A stretch of DNA of 64,000 nt from Eopsaltria australis (GCA_034509425.1 JAVTVJ010001202.1:1-64000), one strand, 5' to 3'; counted from the first letter of the stretch, positions 27,801 through 41,281 are shown. Notes: generated by a model from the sequence alone, not told the origin. Made by a program: numbers and translations.

Positions 27801-30800
27801 AAAAAAAAGAACCCCAGCCACTTTTTCCCACTCTCTGTGACTCTTGATACCTGTAGTAGTGTTCTGTTGGCATCCACTGCAGCTTGCTTGATGTACTGTT
27901 TACTCCCAGAAGCTGTAGACTGTCACACAAGTATAGAGAAAGGTATTGGCTGTTTTTTTTTTTATTTGTTCGGTTATGTTGTTACTACCAAAACATTGCA
28001 TGAAGATCATGTTACACAGTACAAAATGTTATGCATTTAATACTTCTATTACTCCCCATTAAATTATCTTTCCACCAAAGCTAAACAATTACCACCAGAC
28101 TTGCTTTTTTCCTGTCTTGGTGTTAGCTGATGCCCTCTCAGGAAAGTTGTTATCCTCAAAATGTGCCTGAGCATATTGGTTTCTGTCACAGGTTTGTTTT
28201 TATACCACCACTTCCATGCAGGCAAAATGAAATCAGAAAATGCATTGGGAAAGACATCTGGACATGACTACTATCTTATAGGTACATTTTGTTCTGTAAG
28301 TATGTCCAAATGCTTCAAACATTTTAGACTGGAGAATGAATACAAACACTGCTGGAAGTGGATTGCGCTCAGAATTGCATTATTACAGGACCTCTTTCCG
28401 TTAATTAAACTTTTTCTATAACATTACCTGTAAGAAAAAAAGAAAACACTATATACTTATTTCATTTATGTCAAAAATGCAAAGATTTATAACAGCTGTG
28501 ACAACTTTAAATTATGTCTTCCAAAAGCATAACTGATTTGTATACCCAGTACTGCGGAAAGTCTTACTAATATAGTGAATAATCTGATCAGCAAAAAATT
28601 CATACCCAAGCCTGAAAGCAGGAGGAGGAAATCTACGCATCAGCTTGTGTTGGTGGTTTCAAGATTGTCTTAATTATTTTAAATTCAATCCCAAAAAAAG
28701 CCTGAGAATTTTCAGCTTGCATTAAAATCTGAGAAGTCAGTGCTCAAGGCTGTGCAAGAGCAGGCCTGAGAAAAGAACAATTACAAGTGTTGAATGCCAA
28801 ATCCCTCACTGCAATAGCTGATCTGGGATTGAACCTGCTTGCACCACACATCAGTTTGGCTACAACACAGTGAAGCAAAAGAGCTTGTCAAGACAAATGT
28901 GCAGCAATATGCCATGTGAGAGAGGCCAAAGTACGTGTTAAAACACATCTTTCTGGCTGCCAGGAGCACAGCATAATTATTTGAGAGTGCTGTAAAAAGT
29001 CTCGCTAAACAGGTCTCTCTTATTTTACCCATTAAATACAGTGAGTCCCATGACTGGGCTGTTCGCTGCTTTGTAAAATGCAGGGTCTGTTAGTGAAATC
29101 TGATTTCTCCTCCTTCTTGCCTCCAGACCATGTCTTTTACATGTTCTGAAGCAAACATATATAGCTAATTCTGTATTATCTGTAATTGCTGAATGCTCTG
29201 CTTCTGTGAAATCAGTCCCTCCAATTACATTTCTGCATTCAGCTGCCATCCTGGGTGTTTCATGGGATGTGTCAGCACACAGGGCTACCTGGCTCTCTGA
29301 GGCATCCCTGGTGTCAGCACAGCAGCAGTTGCATACACTTGAAGAGCAGTCTTCAGCTTCAGAGCCAAGGGCAGGTTGCAGCTCCTCCCATCAGCATGTC
29401 CAGGTCAGCCACAGGTCTGTAGTTCCTCTACAAAGAGTGGTTTCCCCCCACACTTTGCCCCTGTTTTGGCTCTGGCAAGGAATTGACTTCATTGGGATAA
29501 AAAAGTGATTTTCATTACTAGAAGTCCTTTGACATGAATATCCAATTCAATGGATACAAAGAGAAGAAGGGAATTCAGGAGGTGCCATAATACAGGCCTA
29601 CTTGTAAGGGAACCAGGCAGCTCCATATCCTGGTCTTGTGGTTAATGTCTCTTGAATCATGCACAGAAACATCTTCTGGAGCAAGGTCTGGAGCTCAGGT
29701 CTCCCAGATTTTATTACTAAGCTTAGGACTTGCATTTCTTTCTATACTGTAAATAGTCTCAATATTGCACTGAGAGGCACTAAGTTGAACTGTTTTTCAG
29801 AATAGGATTGAGGACGGTGGATTCTGGCAGCCCTGACCCAGATTTAGCCTCTGGAGTGGGGTGACATTTCACACGTATTCAGTGCTCAGTGCTTGCTTTG
29901 TGCCTCTCTGAAGCGGGTGTTTTGCATGGCCAGTCTGAGGCACAGAGGACTTCCAGTGCGCTGTTTCAGCAGCCGCAGGACATAACATAAAACTATTGAT
30001 CATTTTTCAAGGGTCGAGTATTTAAAAATCATTGAAACATTTCAGTTCTGCGTGTCTTTGCTGCATCTAGCTCACAGCCTTGTCTTTGTAAACTTACGGT
30101 TTTCACAGAATGATTTCATTTGTTATGTAAATTATTAAATAAAGCAATTAATGATTTCTACAGTTGCAGTCATTGGGTAAACAACCCTGAATTGAAATGC
30201 ACTTGGGAAAACTCTCATGTTTCTGTAGGTGCCAGTTTTCTAGTTTTTGTAAGATTAGGTAAGCACAAAGTACATAAATTAGGTATATTACTGGCAGTAC
30301 AGCCCTGCTGGGGTACAGGGCTGTGCATCCATACAACAGGGAAAAAAATATGGCCCATTCAGATGTTTTCAACTAAAACATGGGATTATAAATTTTGATG
30401 TGTAATTCTTAATAGTCTACTAAGTTTGCTTATAGTTAAATCACTGAAGCATGAACTGATACCAAAAACATCATTTTCACTTTACATCAAAGGCAGAATT
30501 TGCCCTTAAAGTAACTTACTCATTGCTTAAAATGTTTGCAGTTCTGTGTCCTGCTTAAATGTCTCTGGCATTTGAAGGAAACTTTCATTTCCCAATACCT
30601 AATTTCAGGTGTTTTCTAGCAAAGTCTGGCCTCTGTACAGAATTGAAAGGTTTCCTTAATCCACGCTTTTGGAATGAGGAGACCAATTTCTGCTCAACTC
30701 ACTAATAGTTTCAGACCTGGATGATTAGTTATGTTCACTACTACCATTCTTAGGGACTGCAAAGATATATAGCAAGCAGAACTGGAGTACTCCATCTGCT

Positions 30801-31460
30801 TTGTGAGAACAAACGTCACTGATGGATGTCCCACCATCAGGTGTGTCTGCAATCAGCACCCTTTCCTAGCCAGCTCTTGTGCCTAAAAGACAATGTGCAA
30901 TCTTCAAGCTGCTCTGTGGAAATAAATGCATGTTACCACCATCAGTGCCTCATACTGCATGTTAGAAATCTTCTGTCTGTTGTTCTCTTAACAGAACCAG
31001 CCTGCTACAGCATTGTAAAGGTGTGTCAGCAGGCCTGAAGTTAGTGTAACTAACAGTAAAAGCTTATCTCTCTTGCACAAGTAAGCTGAATTAAATGGAT
31101 AGTCAGGCACTATTAGAAAATTCATAGATCTCTGTGGGGTTCTTTGATGGCTGCTTAAATCCTCTGTGTTGGACTGTCTTGAGTTCAGAAACACAGATCT
31201 CACTGACCTCTGCAGAGAGAGGACAGAAATAGACTGCATTTGAAAATAAAATAGTCATTCCCACTGTTTGTTGGTTACCCATTTGTGTGGTTGTGACCTG
31301 TCACACAGGAACACATTTCTGTAAATAACCTCCTTCTGTAGGCAGGTTAGAGGCCACAAGATGTGACTGGAAATCAAATGACTGTCTAACTCCATCAGTG
31401 GCCAAATGAGTGACCAACAGCTTCTTGGTCTTTCTGTAGGGTAGTTCATCCCATTGTAAC
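21825..31460. other. Intergenic, no gene recognised
   Basis: Short, overlapping open frames only, the longest about 134 codons (around 22,265-23,400, 23,910-24,284 and 26,728-27,132), with no recognised domain and no conserved reading-frame signal. Small low-complexity features are a CCCCCCTTCATT near-duplicate at 22,820-22,848, a G/T-rich stretch at 27,660-27,740 and a T run at 27,952-27,964. Confidence 0.55.
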
Positions 31461-31465
31461 GTAGG

Positions 31466-31520
31466 AATAATAGTAACGATAATAATGATAATGATGATGA
31501 TGATGAAAATAATAATAATA
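31466..31520. repeat. Imperfect (GAT/AAT)n trinucleotide microsatellite
   Basis: Interrupted ATA/ATG/AAT units forming a simple trinucleotide array of about 55 bp. Confidence 0.9.
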
Positions 31521-32639
31521 CTTGTCTCCTTTGTGAAAGGTCTTTTAGATCCAGTGATGAAAACCAGTATCCAAAGCTAGAGATAATTGTTTCTTATTGT
31601 CTGAGAGCAATCATATTTCTTCATAGCTTTGGAGAATCAGAATATTTGTAGCTTTAGGGAATTACTTTCAAGCATAAATCCCCTTATTTATGACACTGTT
31701 TTTCAAAGTGTCTGCATCGTGGTGACAGAAGCCAGGGTGTATTTGAAGGCATAGCTAGTTTCATCCAGTGTCTAATCCAAGTTCACTTTTTATAAAAAAC
31801 GGTGGTTTGGGGCATTGGTAATTTAGGAAAAGCAGAGACCTCAGGCAAGAAAGGAGGAGGAAGTATTGAATACACCTTCAGAGTGTTTACACAGATCACT
31901 CCCCTTTGTACCATGTGATTTTGACCTTCTTTCTGGCAGTGTCCTGGTGGTGTACTTTGCTGTTCTTAGATGCGAGGTACCTGCAGCAAGGCGAGATTAG
32001 ATGAGCTCCTTGGGACTGCTCCTCTTGTCTGTGGAGGACCATGTCAGTGATGCTGCTCAATTAGACCCAGCTGGGATCCACTGCTCTCCTCTGGGGCAGG
32101 GTCCATATGTCCCTCCTAATCCACTGCTTACTGCAATGCTTCCTGGATCCATACGTGGACTACTGGGGGGATGGCAAGGAAATCAGGCAGATCCCAGCCA
32201 AGGGTGAAAGTCTGTGAGGGCATTGGTTTGCTCCCTGGTGGTAGCAGCAAAGGTAGGCCTTTGCGTGCAGCTGCACGGAGGGATGCATGCATCTCTCCTT
32301 GGATCACAAGGAAGTCCTGGAGCAAGATTGGGGATGCAGGAAATAGTACAAGAAACCATGAAATAAGTCAGTTTGGAGCTCAAGGGCTCCCCTCCTACAG
32401 GACTTCAAGGTGTCAGTTTGGCATGGCCCCAGCCCTGCCTTCCTGCTGCCTCAGGCACCTGGCTGTGATGGGGAGGGCCACCAACAGAGGCAAGGGATTT
32501 GAAATGGCTTCTCTGTGGAAGATGCATTTTAGTCTTTGATGGATGTGTGAAAGGTATGAGGATACGGTGATGATTACCTTCTGTTCCATTAGTGAGTGAC
32601 TAGGGAGGATATTAAATGGCAGATATTAAGCTTGAACAT

Positions 32640-32890
32640 TTAAATGTCTGCAGGATTGGATAACTTCCAGGAATTGGCCAAAGAGCTTTCTGAACCATTA
32701 GTGTCGACACAATGAAAAATAAAAAATGGAACAGCGAAGACATTGAAAAGGGTTGGAAAAAAGCCAGTTTTTTTAAAAAGAGTAAATGGAATGAGTGGGG
32801 CAGTAACTGCTCCTGAACCTGACATCCATCACAGGAGGAAATGGAGTGGCTGGTACAGGATGCAATTGACAAAATGAAGGGTCCTAGCCT
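32640..32890 (+). mobile_element. Old CR1-like LINE fragment, reverse transcriptase region of ORF2
   Basis: Conceptual translation in shifting frames recalls the amino-terminal part of the CR1 reverse transcriptase. A Trp-Lys-Lys-Ala step followed by a Phe-Lys-Lys block lies at 32,750-32,781. Further on, Met-Glu-Trp-Leu-Val-x-Asp-Ala-Ile-x-Lys occurs at 32,841-32,873, where CR1 and L3-type LINEs have a similar helix. Frameshifts and stops are present, so it is a fossil. It is much more decayed than the CR1 copies at 40-45 kb. Identification is by recalled family pattern, without alignment. Confidence 0.5.
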
Positions 32891-35328
32891 CCATCATAGG
32901 TTGATTGTAAACCAATAGTAATTGGTACTATACAAAATGACTGCAGCCCCTTACTGAAAGAATTAAGAACACGGGAACCATGTGATTTGGTTTCAAAGGC
33001 AACCATACGTGGGAAACTGTTGTCCATTTGCATCTGAACCTGAAAGAATCTACTGTACTCTTCAACACAGTGTTTCTCTGAAATGAAACCCTGAAATTGT
33101 CACAAGTCAAACCTGGGACTGACTTCGCTGCTTGGCGTGGCACTAAGCAGTGGTATGAACAGGTTAGCTAAATATGTTGAGCTAGGCTGTTTATCTGTCA
33201 CTGAAATGTGTATTTCAAAGCCACCAACTGGCAGATCTTGAAATAAAGAATATAGGCTACCAGGGGAGCTGCTCATTATGGATTGCTGTGGCTCCTAAAA
33301 GAATGGGAGAGCTCTGTGAATATACCTAACTGAACGTGGGCTTCCTGTGCAATTCTCTGCTTGGTGTACCAAATATGTTCTTCAGAGATACGAGGCAATA
33401 TATTTAAATGTACAAGTCTGCCTGATCTCACTCATAAAACAGAGAACTAGTGCAGTTGGGTTCTGCCTCCCACTTCTCCATATGTAAGTGCGTGTCACGC
33501 GTTTTTAGAAGGAGATAGTTGCTACTTTGTGTTAAATACTGCTCTATCAATGTCATGAATCATCCAAAACTGTTTTAAATTGAGTTAAGACAGTAATTTG
33601 TTTATTCCCATGATACTATTCCTGCTGTAGATTCAAGACCTACGGCAAATTAAAAAGCTGAACAGCCCTTCCTGTTATGCCTTGGATAAAGTACAACTGA
33701 GGCTGCTAGTGGCTTACTTTTTATTTGCCTTTTGCTATTGCATAAAAAAGATGAACACTCCTTTCAAGGGATAGTGCTGAGTTTGGGTTCTGGGTGGTTT
33801 GGTTACGTGTCTTGCTCATAAGCTACCTTTCTTTGTTTGAGCTGGCCCAAACAGCTACAAAATGGTTAAGTCAGACTCTTGCAAATTATTTAGTGTATGT
33901 CCTTGGGCTGTCTGCAATTCTAGTTTAACAAAATTATCTGAATTCATTACAAGAAGATGAGTTCTAATGTTCTGTGAAGGCTGTTACATCTGAGAGACTG
34001 TGAGCAGTGTGCTTGTTAAGTAACACAAGGGACTTGACTTCCAGGCTCAGGTTGCCTAAAATAAACTCAACGTCTCATACATGCCCATCTAATGCTCCCT
34101 CCACCTCTGCCCCTAGACAAAGTCAGTCTGTGTGCGTGCAGTGTCCATTTTGTGCCATCCAGCAGCAGACCTCGTGTTAGATGGGTGGTTGAGGAGTTGG
34201 CTCTTGCTCTTTGTTTGCCAGCAGCGGACTCTGCAGTACTGCAGAGCAGGGCCCAGGTGTCAAAGGGACATAGAGTAGGGGCACAGACAGCCCTGGTCTT
34301 CTGCCCCAACATCTTTCTGGTGGCCAGCATTGGCTGGGACTGTGGCAAGAAGAATGAATTCAGAGTAACTCCTTCTTGCAGCTTGGCAATGCAATGGGCA
34401 TTTTGAGGTCACAAATATTCTTGAAAAGCACCCAAGTAATTGAAGGGCTTATTCCTTTTGCACTAGAAATGGGGTGTAAAAGCAGTACAGTTTTTGGTGT
34501 GGCAGCAAACTTGATCTGAAGAATCAATGCAAATTTCTCACAGCCCTCTGAAGGCTTCTTTGTGAAACAATGACATTTTGAAGCATATTAGTGCATTAAT
34601 GGTATTATTTTTTGGTCATAAGCCATATACCAGAGATGTTCCATAGGACCAGCATGCAGCCAGCAGGTGTGTGTGTGGACTCTGGGATATACTGTACAGT
34701 AAAATATATGACAGGACCCAGGCCATGTTCTATGAAAAACGTGCTGTCAGAGGGTGGCCTCAAATTTGCAAAAAGAGACCCTAAAATATTTTGTTTCTGT
34801 TTTGCTACTTGAGAGCCCTGAATGAGAAAGGAGAAGTCTTTACATTATTCGCTTCAAGTGCTATTTCCACCCCAACTTCCCCCCCTTCCCCACCTTTTTT
34901 TTTTCTTTTGGTCAAGCCACAAACTTCATTCTCAATTTCCTGAATGCTGATGCAAAGCCTGTGTTTCGCAAGTGGTGCATTTACAATGTGTCAGCCAGCT
35001 GTGCAGGCAGGAGTAGGGACATGCAGCTGAGGAATTTACCACGGAAATTAGGGGGAAGGGTATTAGAGTGTTTCTCTGGGGAGTGGAGAGACTCCAGTGA
35101 GAGTGTGATGACCCCTGGAAAAGGTTGGTGCCTCTGTGTGTGCCAGGAGAACTGGTGCAAGCAGAGGCGGAAGGAAGAGTGGGCGACCCAAGGGAGTGTG
35201 TGTCTTGCAGGGGAGAGGGTGCACAAGTGTTAAACTTGTTTTTTCTGCCTTCACTTCAAGTGCTGCAGATGTTCTTTTCCTGGGATTAGATGCTGGGAAA
35301 AGGAGCAATGTGTAAAACCTTCAGCTTT

Positions 35329-35366
35329 ATTAATTATTACTATTATTATTATCATCATAATCATCT
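35329..35366. repeat. (ATT)n/(ATC)n microsatellite
   Basis: Short trinucleotide array, TTATTA units passing into ATCATC units. Confidence 0.85.
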
Positions 35367-36645
35367 AACTGTTGTGTAAAATTGCAAATATTTATTCAGC
35401 TTCTACTCTAGTATAATTTTAACCAGCCTGTGGGTTTGCAAATTAGTGAAATCATAGGATCCGTCAGACATTTTACAGGCACAAATGCAATGATAACATC
35501 TAATTGCAGGGATCTGAGACTGTCTGACTGTAGATGGGATGCTATTAACCTCTTTCTGTCTGTTATGGATGTGTCAGAAAATTGTCAGGACAGTGCTAAA
35601 GACACCCCAAATCTGTTAGATCCTGACTCAGCAAGAATTTAATCCACTCTTAGGCCGACGCATTTGCAAACAGTCCTGGTGCAACAGTGCTTTCAAGTCA
35701 CTTTTGTGTATAACCTAATCCAGACACAGAAATGGTTGAAGGAGCAGTATCCTGAAAAGTAACATTTACCTTAATACACCTCATCACAATATAGGGAAGG
35801 CTTCAGGTACTTGAATGCTAACATTTGATTCTAAATTGTGACAGTAGGATACTGTGTCAGTCAGACTGATGTTATTGGATGGCTGATTTACTTCCATAGC
35901 AGTTGTTTGTTCTTTCATTCCCAGTCATGGTCACTTCCATGCTTTCAAAGTCCTGGCTACATTCAACTTTCAATGGTAATATTTTCTGTAGGTGCCTGCC
36001 AGAGGAATCGTCAGCACAAACTTAGCTCTCTGAAAGTCAGGGGCTTTATAGGCGAAATGGGGAACCTGTTTCCTTATTTCCTACTGGTTCTGCGAAGCAT
36101 TGTTTAGGCTTAGGTATGTAAAATCTATCCAATTTTAACCACTTTTTATGCAGATGCTAAATTAATAAGAGTAAAAGCAAAAGCTATGTAATTAATTCAA
36201 GAAAGTGCTGTCAGTGGAAACTTTTTAGGTGTGCTTAGTGTAGCAGTGACCAGTAAGCACATGTTCGGTCTGGTTTCACTATGAGACATGCATGACCTGC
36301 CCATCCGTGCCTGTAAGAGAAAACCCAGGGCTGATGGGAAGACTTCCCTCAGCTAAGAAGCTGCGTTCAGCAAATCTGCACGAGTGTAACCCGTGGGTGA
36401 CACCTTGTGAGCAAAGCTGGTGAAGCCTCTGCTGCCAAGTTCCTGACTCGGGCAGAACTGCGCGGAGCAAACCTTGTGGAAGCAGGACAGCCTGACATCC
36501 TCTTTTTCTTTTGCTCTCCCCGCCACGAGTGTGAGGAGAGCAGCACTGGTGAAAATGACAGTGTCAATGGCAGCTATGCGATCTGTTTTACCAAGTACCA
36601 AGACTCACACCAACACACACACAAAAAATAAGTTTGGTTTAAAGA

Positions 36646-36668
36646 TTATTTATTTATTTATTTATTTA
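36646..36668. repeat. (TTTA)n microsatellite
   Basis: About 5.5 perfect TTTA units following an (AC)n run at 36,607-36,622. Confidence 0.9.
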
Positions 36669-39600
36669 AACATTTTACTGTTTGTCTATTTATTTCATTC
36701 ACTTCCAGCTTTTCTCTCAAGCTGTGAGGGTCAAAAAGCCTCAACTAAAAATACAAAAAGCTTCATTCCACTAGCATGAACCCAGGAACTGGGAGATTTA
36801 AAATTACAGAAAACATGCAGGGCTTTAGCCAGTCCACTAATCCTGTTTTGCACATGTGGAACTAGGCCAGGCACAGAGAGCCTTAACATTTTGTCCAGGG
36901 TTCCGTATAGTTTTGAACAGTTAGATGTGCTGATGTCCACATTACTAAAGAAGTCTTCCTCTTCTGAAAAACAGAGATGACTAAATTCTTACAGCATATT
37001 CCCCATTTCAAAGCACAATATGAGGTTAGTTGGTCACTACTCTATTTAATCCTTGCTAGCAAACACCCAGTTACATGTATGATTTCTGGACTTTTCTTCA
37101 GTATTAGTCTTATTGTTGTACAGTTGCTTCTGTGTTCTGAATGACAGCTGTGCTGTACAGTGGAAAAGGTCTCTGTAACAAATTGAGTCTTATTATTGTT
37201 ATATAAATGTCATTGCCAATGTCCCCAGACTTTCTTAATCAGCTGGGAGTGGGCCACTTCTCCAGATGTGTGTATCTTAAGCACTGAATAGAAACAGTGT
37301 TGAGTTGAGTAACTGGTAAGTGATGTTCACGTCTTCCTCCTATTGTACCCACACAAACTGGAGCTGAGGGAAACTATATTTCTACAGAAATGATGTCATT
37401 CTTAGATTTTGAAATACACATCCAGGATCTCGAATGGGGGATTTGCGCAAAAGTGTGGGAGGTAGGACCTCATGGGGTGCTGAGGGTTGGAAGACATACC
37501 TGTTTTAACCACTAGAGGTCCGTTTCTCACAAGTCCTTTTCAGAGTACAGAGAGGATTCTGTATTAGTACCAAAATTTTAAACTCTTGCAAGCTCTAACA
37601 AATATTTAAACAGATATTTAAACTATTTTGCTTTATGAGAATGGCATCCGAAAAGTTAACATGTATTTTTTGTTTTCTAATTTTTCCTGCAGTTGCAGGT
37701 AGATCTTTATTTTTCTTCTTTTAAACACTCATCTATTCAGCAGATTACTGAAGAATAAGGAACAAAAAGATACATTAGTGTGTATCTGCTGGTAATTTTA
37801 TTGATTTCTCACTCTTAAATACAGAGGATGAAGTCACTGTGCAAGATAAGTCATGAAAGCCCACTTTGGCACTTATCTTTTTCTCAGAATGTTTGGAGGC
37901 ACAAGTCAAAGGAGCTTGCTAATGGCCCCTCTTATCTATATTAGACAAATTACAGAGACAGAGCACCATACTGGGAAATGAAACACTGTGCCCTAAAATG
38001 AATTATCAAATGAAGAGCTGTGAGGAGAGGAGTCACTATTTAGTAAGTTTTTCTGTGACTTTGAAGAAGCCTTTCCAGTGAAAGATGTTGTGCATGGCTT
38101 TGGGTATGCAGCTACAGAAAGAGTCCAAAGGGTTGGGCTTGGTGGGTGCAAGAAGGGCAAAGATCTTGCTCCTCCAGCGTGTCCATGTGTGTGCCTCAGC
38201 TTCCACTAGAAAGGTACTCCAAATTGAACTCTTGCCAATATGAGAGTCTAGAGCAATCTCAGACTTTCAGTGCCGCTTTTCTACAGCTCAGCCAAATCTG
38301 CCTCCTATAACTAAACCCTGAGAGTCCAGAGTGCACAGTCCGCATCTTTAAAACTGGACTGAGCACCAAATGCAGCTGTTCTGCCTAGGCAAACCCAGGA
38401 CCAGGGGCAGAGCTATTGCTTCTGCCCCTGTTTATCCAGCTGGACAGAAAAAACTTTGCTCAGTGTTGTCCTACATCCCAGTTTCCATTCCCAGGGCTGT
38501 CAGACGCTCTCCCTAGGCATATCTTTGGTTGAAACTACATGCCACTGCCACAGGCCATGCTTGACACCCTCTCTCTTCAGGCATTACAAGTAGGGAGCTC
38601 CACTCCTCACCGAACCCCAGTATGTGTTGCACTAGAGAGAGAATCCTGCTCAGACACTCTGCTTCTGCTTATGGGAGGTAGCTGGGACTGGAGAAGCTGC
38701 ATTCTGGTTCCATGTGGAGGTCCTCTGCATCTCTCCCTAAAGACTCGTTGATGATGAGCAACGTCAGGTGTCAGGGGCTAGGCATAAGTCACAGCTGACA
38801 GAGCTTTTGCTGCTGGTGTAGATACTGAATTTTTAATAATCAATAAGAGTGTCTACCTGATGTCCAGGGTCATATACAAACTGCCTGGAATCAGAGGAGT
38901 TTTAGGTATTCACACTTTCTAATAACAGTGTCATACCCATGCCCCAGACAATAACTGATCACAGCATATGCCTCAAGAGTAGGCTACCTGCCACCCCACT
39001 TCTTGTGTACATCATCTGTGCCACTGTATGCCACACTTTTCCCACCAAATGAACAACTAAGGTCTAGATGGATACCTGTGATTTAGGTTTGAACTAAAAT
39101 TCCTTACACAATAACTGAACCATTGGGCTATATGGGAAAATGACGAGGAATTAAACATAGCAACATGAGAAAGTAAAAAGCAATAGAGCAACAGTGACAA
39201 CTTAGCCAGGTGGCATACACATAATTTAATTAAACTAGTTAAAGCTATCACAGTGAATTTCAAGATGGACAACTAATTAGTAAAATGTGATAGTGAGGAA
39301 TAATAGTCCTGCAGTTACTTTGTATTCAATAGGTCTGCACTGGCCTTTTGTTCTACACAGTGTTAAACTGCGTCTGAATGTTATATTTCTGCACATTTAT
39401 CAACTGTCACCACTTGCTTTTTGTAACCTTATCCATCAAAGAGTGCAACTGGATTTCACTTTATGGGGTCATTCATGGCTCACTTCTCACTCTGATATTT
39501 GGAGCATTTGATTAACAAGACCTCAAAGAGGAAGTCTGAACTTTTAGATACCATTACATAGTAGTTTAATTAATGTGCTTCTTTATATCTAAAGAAAATA

Positions 39601-40110
39601 CTTGTGCTCATGTGGGTGAAAAGGAAAGAGAAAATTTGTCTGTTTTCTAATTTTAAGCTTTTTCTATTTTTACTGTTACAAGGATTGTTGGATACAAATG
39701 TTTTGATTTGCTGTTGTTTGTGAGCAAGGAAAATTGGCAGTGGAGATGTGTCTCAGCAAATAACTGAGGTCAGTAAAGATTTTTTTATGTTCTTCCCTTT
39801 CATTTGTTTTAAAGAAAGGGATGAAGGGAAAGTAACCCTGCCCCCATCAGATCTCATTTCTTGCCTGTTTAGATATAAGCCAGTTTCATAGATTTTCTTT
39901 TTAAAGGCAGGAAAAAGCACATGGAAAAATTCAGAGTTACATGTTTAAGGTCTAGGCTGACTATCTGAATTTTCATTCTCTGGTTGCCCTTTCTGTTACA
40001 CCTAAAACAGAAGACATCAAAGAACTAACAAAGGATCAGAGTATTTTGCTCAGATAGGCACATCTCTGCTGAGATATGAGAGGCTCTTGACATGGGGCAA
40101 CACATCTGCA

Positions 40111-40301
40111 AGTTACAGAATGACAGAATCAATTAGGAAAAGATGTCCAAGACCATCAAATCTAACCTTTGACTGATCACCACCCTATCAACCAGACCAC
40201 AGCACTAAGTGCTACATCTACTCATTTCTTGAACACCTCTGGGGATGGTGATTCCACCACCTCTCTGAGTAGCCAATTTCAATTTAACAACTCTTTCTAC
40301 C
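40111..40301 (-). mobile_element. CR1 retroposon 3' end, left part (interrupted)
   Basis: Read on the minus strand this is the terminal region of CR1, ending in the AGAATGACAGAATCAATTAGG-like microsatellite tail at its left edge. It is split from its continuation at 40,437-40,612 by a SINE. Confidence 0.85.
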
Positions 40302-40436
40302 CTGAGTTTAGCATAGCTGGTTAGAGCACGGCACTAATATCACCAAGGTTATGGGTTCAATCCCAGTATGGACCATTCACTTAAGAGTTGGAATTGATGA
40401 TCCTTGAGGATCCCTTCCAACTCAGAATATTCTGTG
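40302..40436 (+). mobile_element. tRNA-Ile-derived SINE with CR1-like tail (TguSINE1 type)
   Basis: The head resembles tRNA-Ile. It carries an exact Pol III A box (TAGCATAGCTGG, 40,309-40,320) and a near-perfect B box (GGTTCAATCC, 40,354-40,363), followed by a tail typical of CR1 3' ends (TCCCTTCCAACTCAGAATAT at 40,410-40,429). The combination of a tRNA-Ile head and a CR1 tail is that of TguSINE1 from zebra finch. It sits inside a CR1 element on the opposite strand, so it is the younger insertion. It is a SINE, not a functional tRNA gene: the cloverleaf is imperfect and a long tail is attached. Confidence 0.85.
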
Positions 40437-40612
40437 AAGAAATTTCTCCTGATGTCCAGACTGAGCTCTCCGTGATGCATCTTGAGGCAATTTCTTCTCA
40501 TCTGTTGCTGGTTGCCTCGAGGAGAGGCTGATCCCCACCTTGCTACCACCTCCTTTCAGGCAGTTGTAGGGAATGATTACATCTCCCCTGAGCCTCCTTT
40601 TCTTTAGGCTAA
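40437..40612 (-). mobile_element. CR1 retroposon, right part of the interrupted copy
   Basis: Continues the CR1 sequence of 40,111-40,301 in the same orientation after the SINE, in the region that on the plus strand reads as AAATTTCTCCTGATGTCCAG and onwards. It ends against a second CR1 in the opposite orientation. Confidence 0.8.
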
Positions 40613-41281
40613 AATCAACCTAAAGGTTGGGCAGAGAAGTGATTGAGAGCTCCTCTGGGGAGAAGGATTTGGGTGAGCTGGTGGATGAGGCTGGACATGA
40701 CCCAGCCATGGACACTCCCAGCCCTGAAAGCCAAACGTGTCCTGGGCTGCATCCAAAGCAGCGTGGGCAGCAGGGGAGGGAGGGGATTCTGCTCTGCTCT
40801 GCTCTGGTGAGACCCCACCTGGAACCCTGCATGCAGCTCTGGGGTCCCAGCACAGGAAGGACATGGACCTGTTGGGGTGAGTCCAGAGGAGGCCACCAGG
40901 ATGATCAGAGTGATGGAGCACCTCTCCTGCAAGGACAGGATGAGGAAGTTGGGGCTGTTCACCATGGAGAAGACAAGATTGTGTGGAGACCCCATAGGAA
41001 CCTTCCAGTATATGAAGGGGGATAGTGGAGAAGGGATCCTTTGTCAGGAGTTGTAGTGGCAGGACAGAGTGATGGGTTCAGACTGAAAGTGGGGAAATTT
41101 AGGTTAGATATATGGAAGAAACTATTTACTGTGAGGTTGGTGAAGCACTGGAACAGGTTTTCCAATTCAAGGCCAGGTTGGATGGAACTTTATACAAATT
41201 GGTCTAATGACACAGCAGGGGGGATGGAACTACATAGTCTCAAAGGTCCCTTCCAAACCAAACCATTCTATCATTCTATGA
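40613..41281 (+). mobile_element. CR1 retroposon, 5'-truncated 3' end
   Basis: About 670 bp of CR1 3' region running to the terminal CCATTCTATCATTCTATGAT at 41,263-41,282. Typical CR1 landmarks appear in order: the CTGGGCTGCATCCAAAGCAG block (40,742-40,761), the GACCCCACCTGGAACCCTGC block (40,811-40,830), the Ile/Trp-Lys-Lys-Leu-Phe-coding region near 41,105-41,135, and the terminal repeat. 132- and 126-codon open frames over it are repeat-derived. It is 5' truncated, as most CR1 copies are. Confidence 0.92.

Larger units (their letters stand above)
32891..40110. other. Intergenic, no gene recognised
   Basis: Nothing beyond short chance open frames and simple repeats. C-rich then T-rich tracts occur at 34,875-34,910. 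No recognised exon, RNA gene or recent retroposon. Confidence 0.55.

Noticed and set aside
37509..37521. Second CTCF-like site (ACCACTAGAGGTC)
   Set aside because: It lacks the invariant GGC after the AGAGG core.
40302..40374. A tRNA-Ile gene
   Set aside because: The A and B boxes are good, but the sequence continues into a CR1-like tail and lies inside a CR1, so it is a SINE head.
40604..41025. Open frames of 105-132 codons on both strands
   Set aside because: They lie wholly inside a CR1 element.
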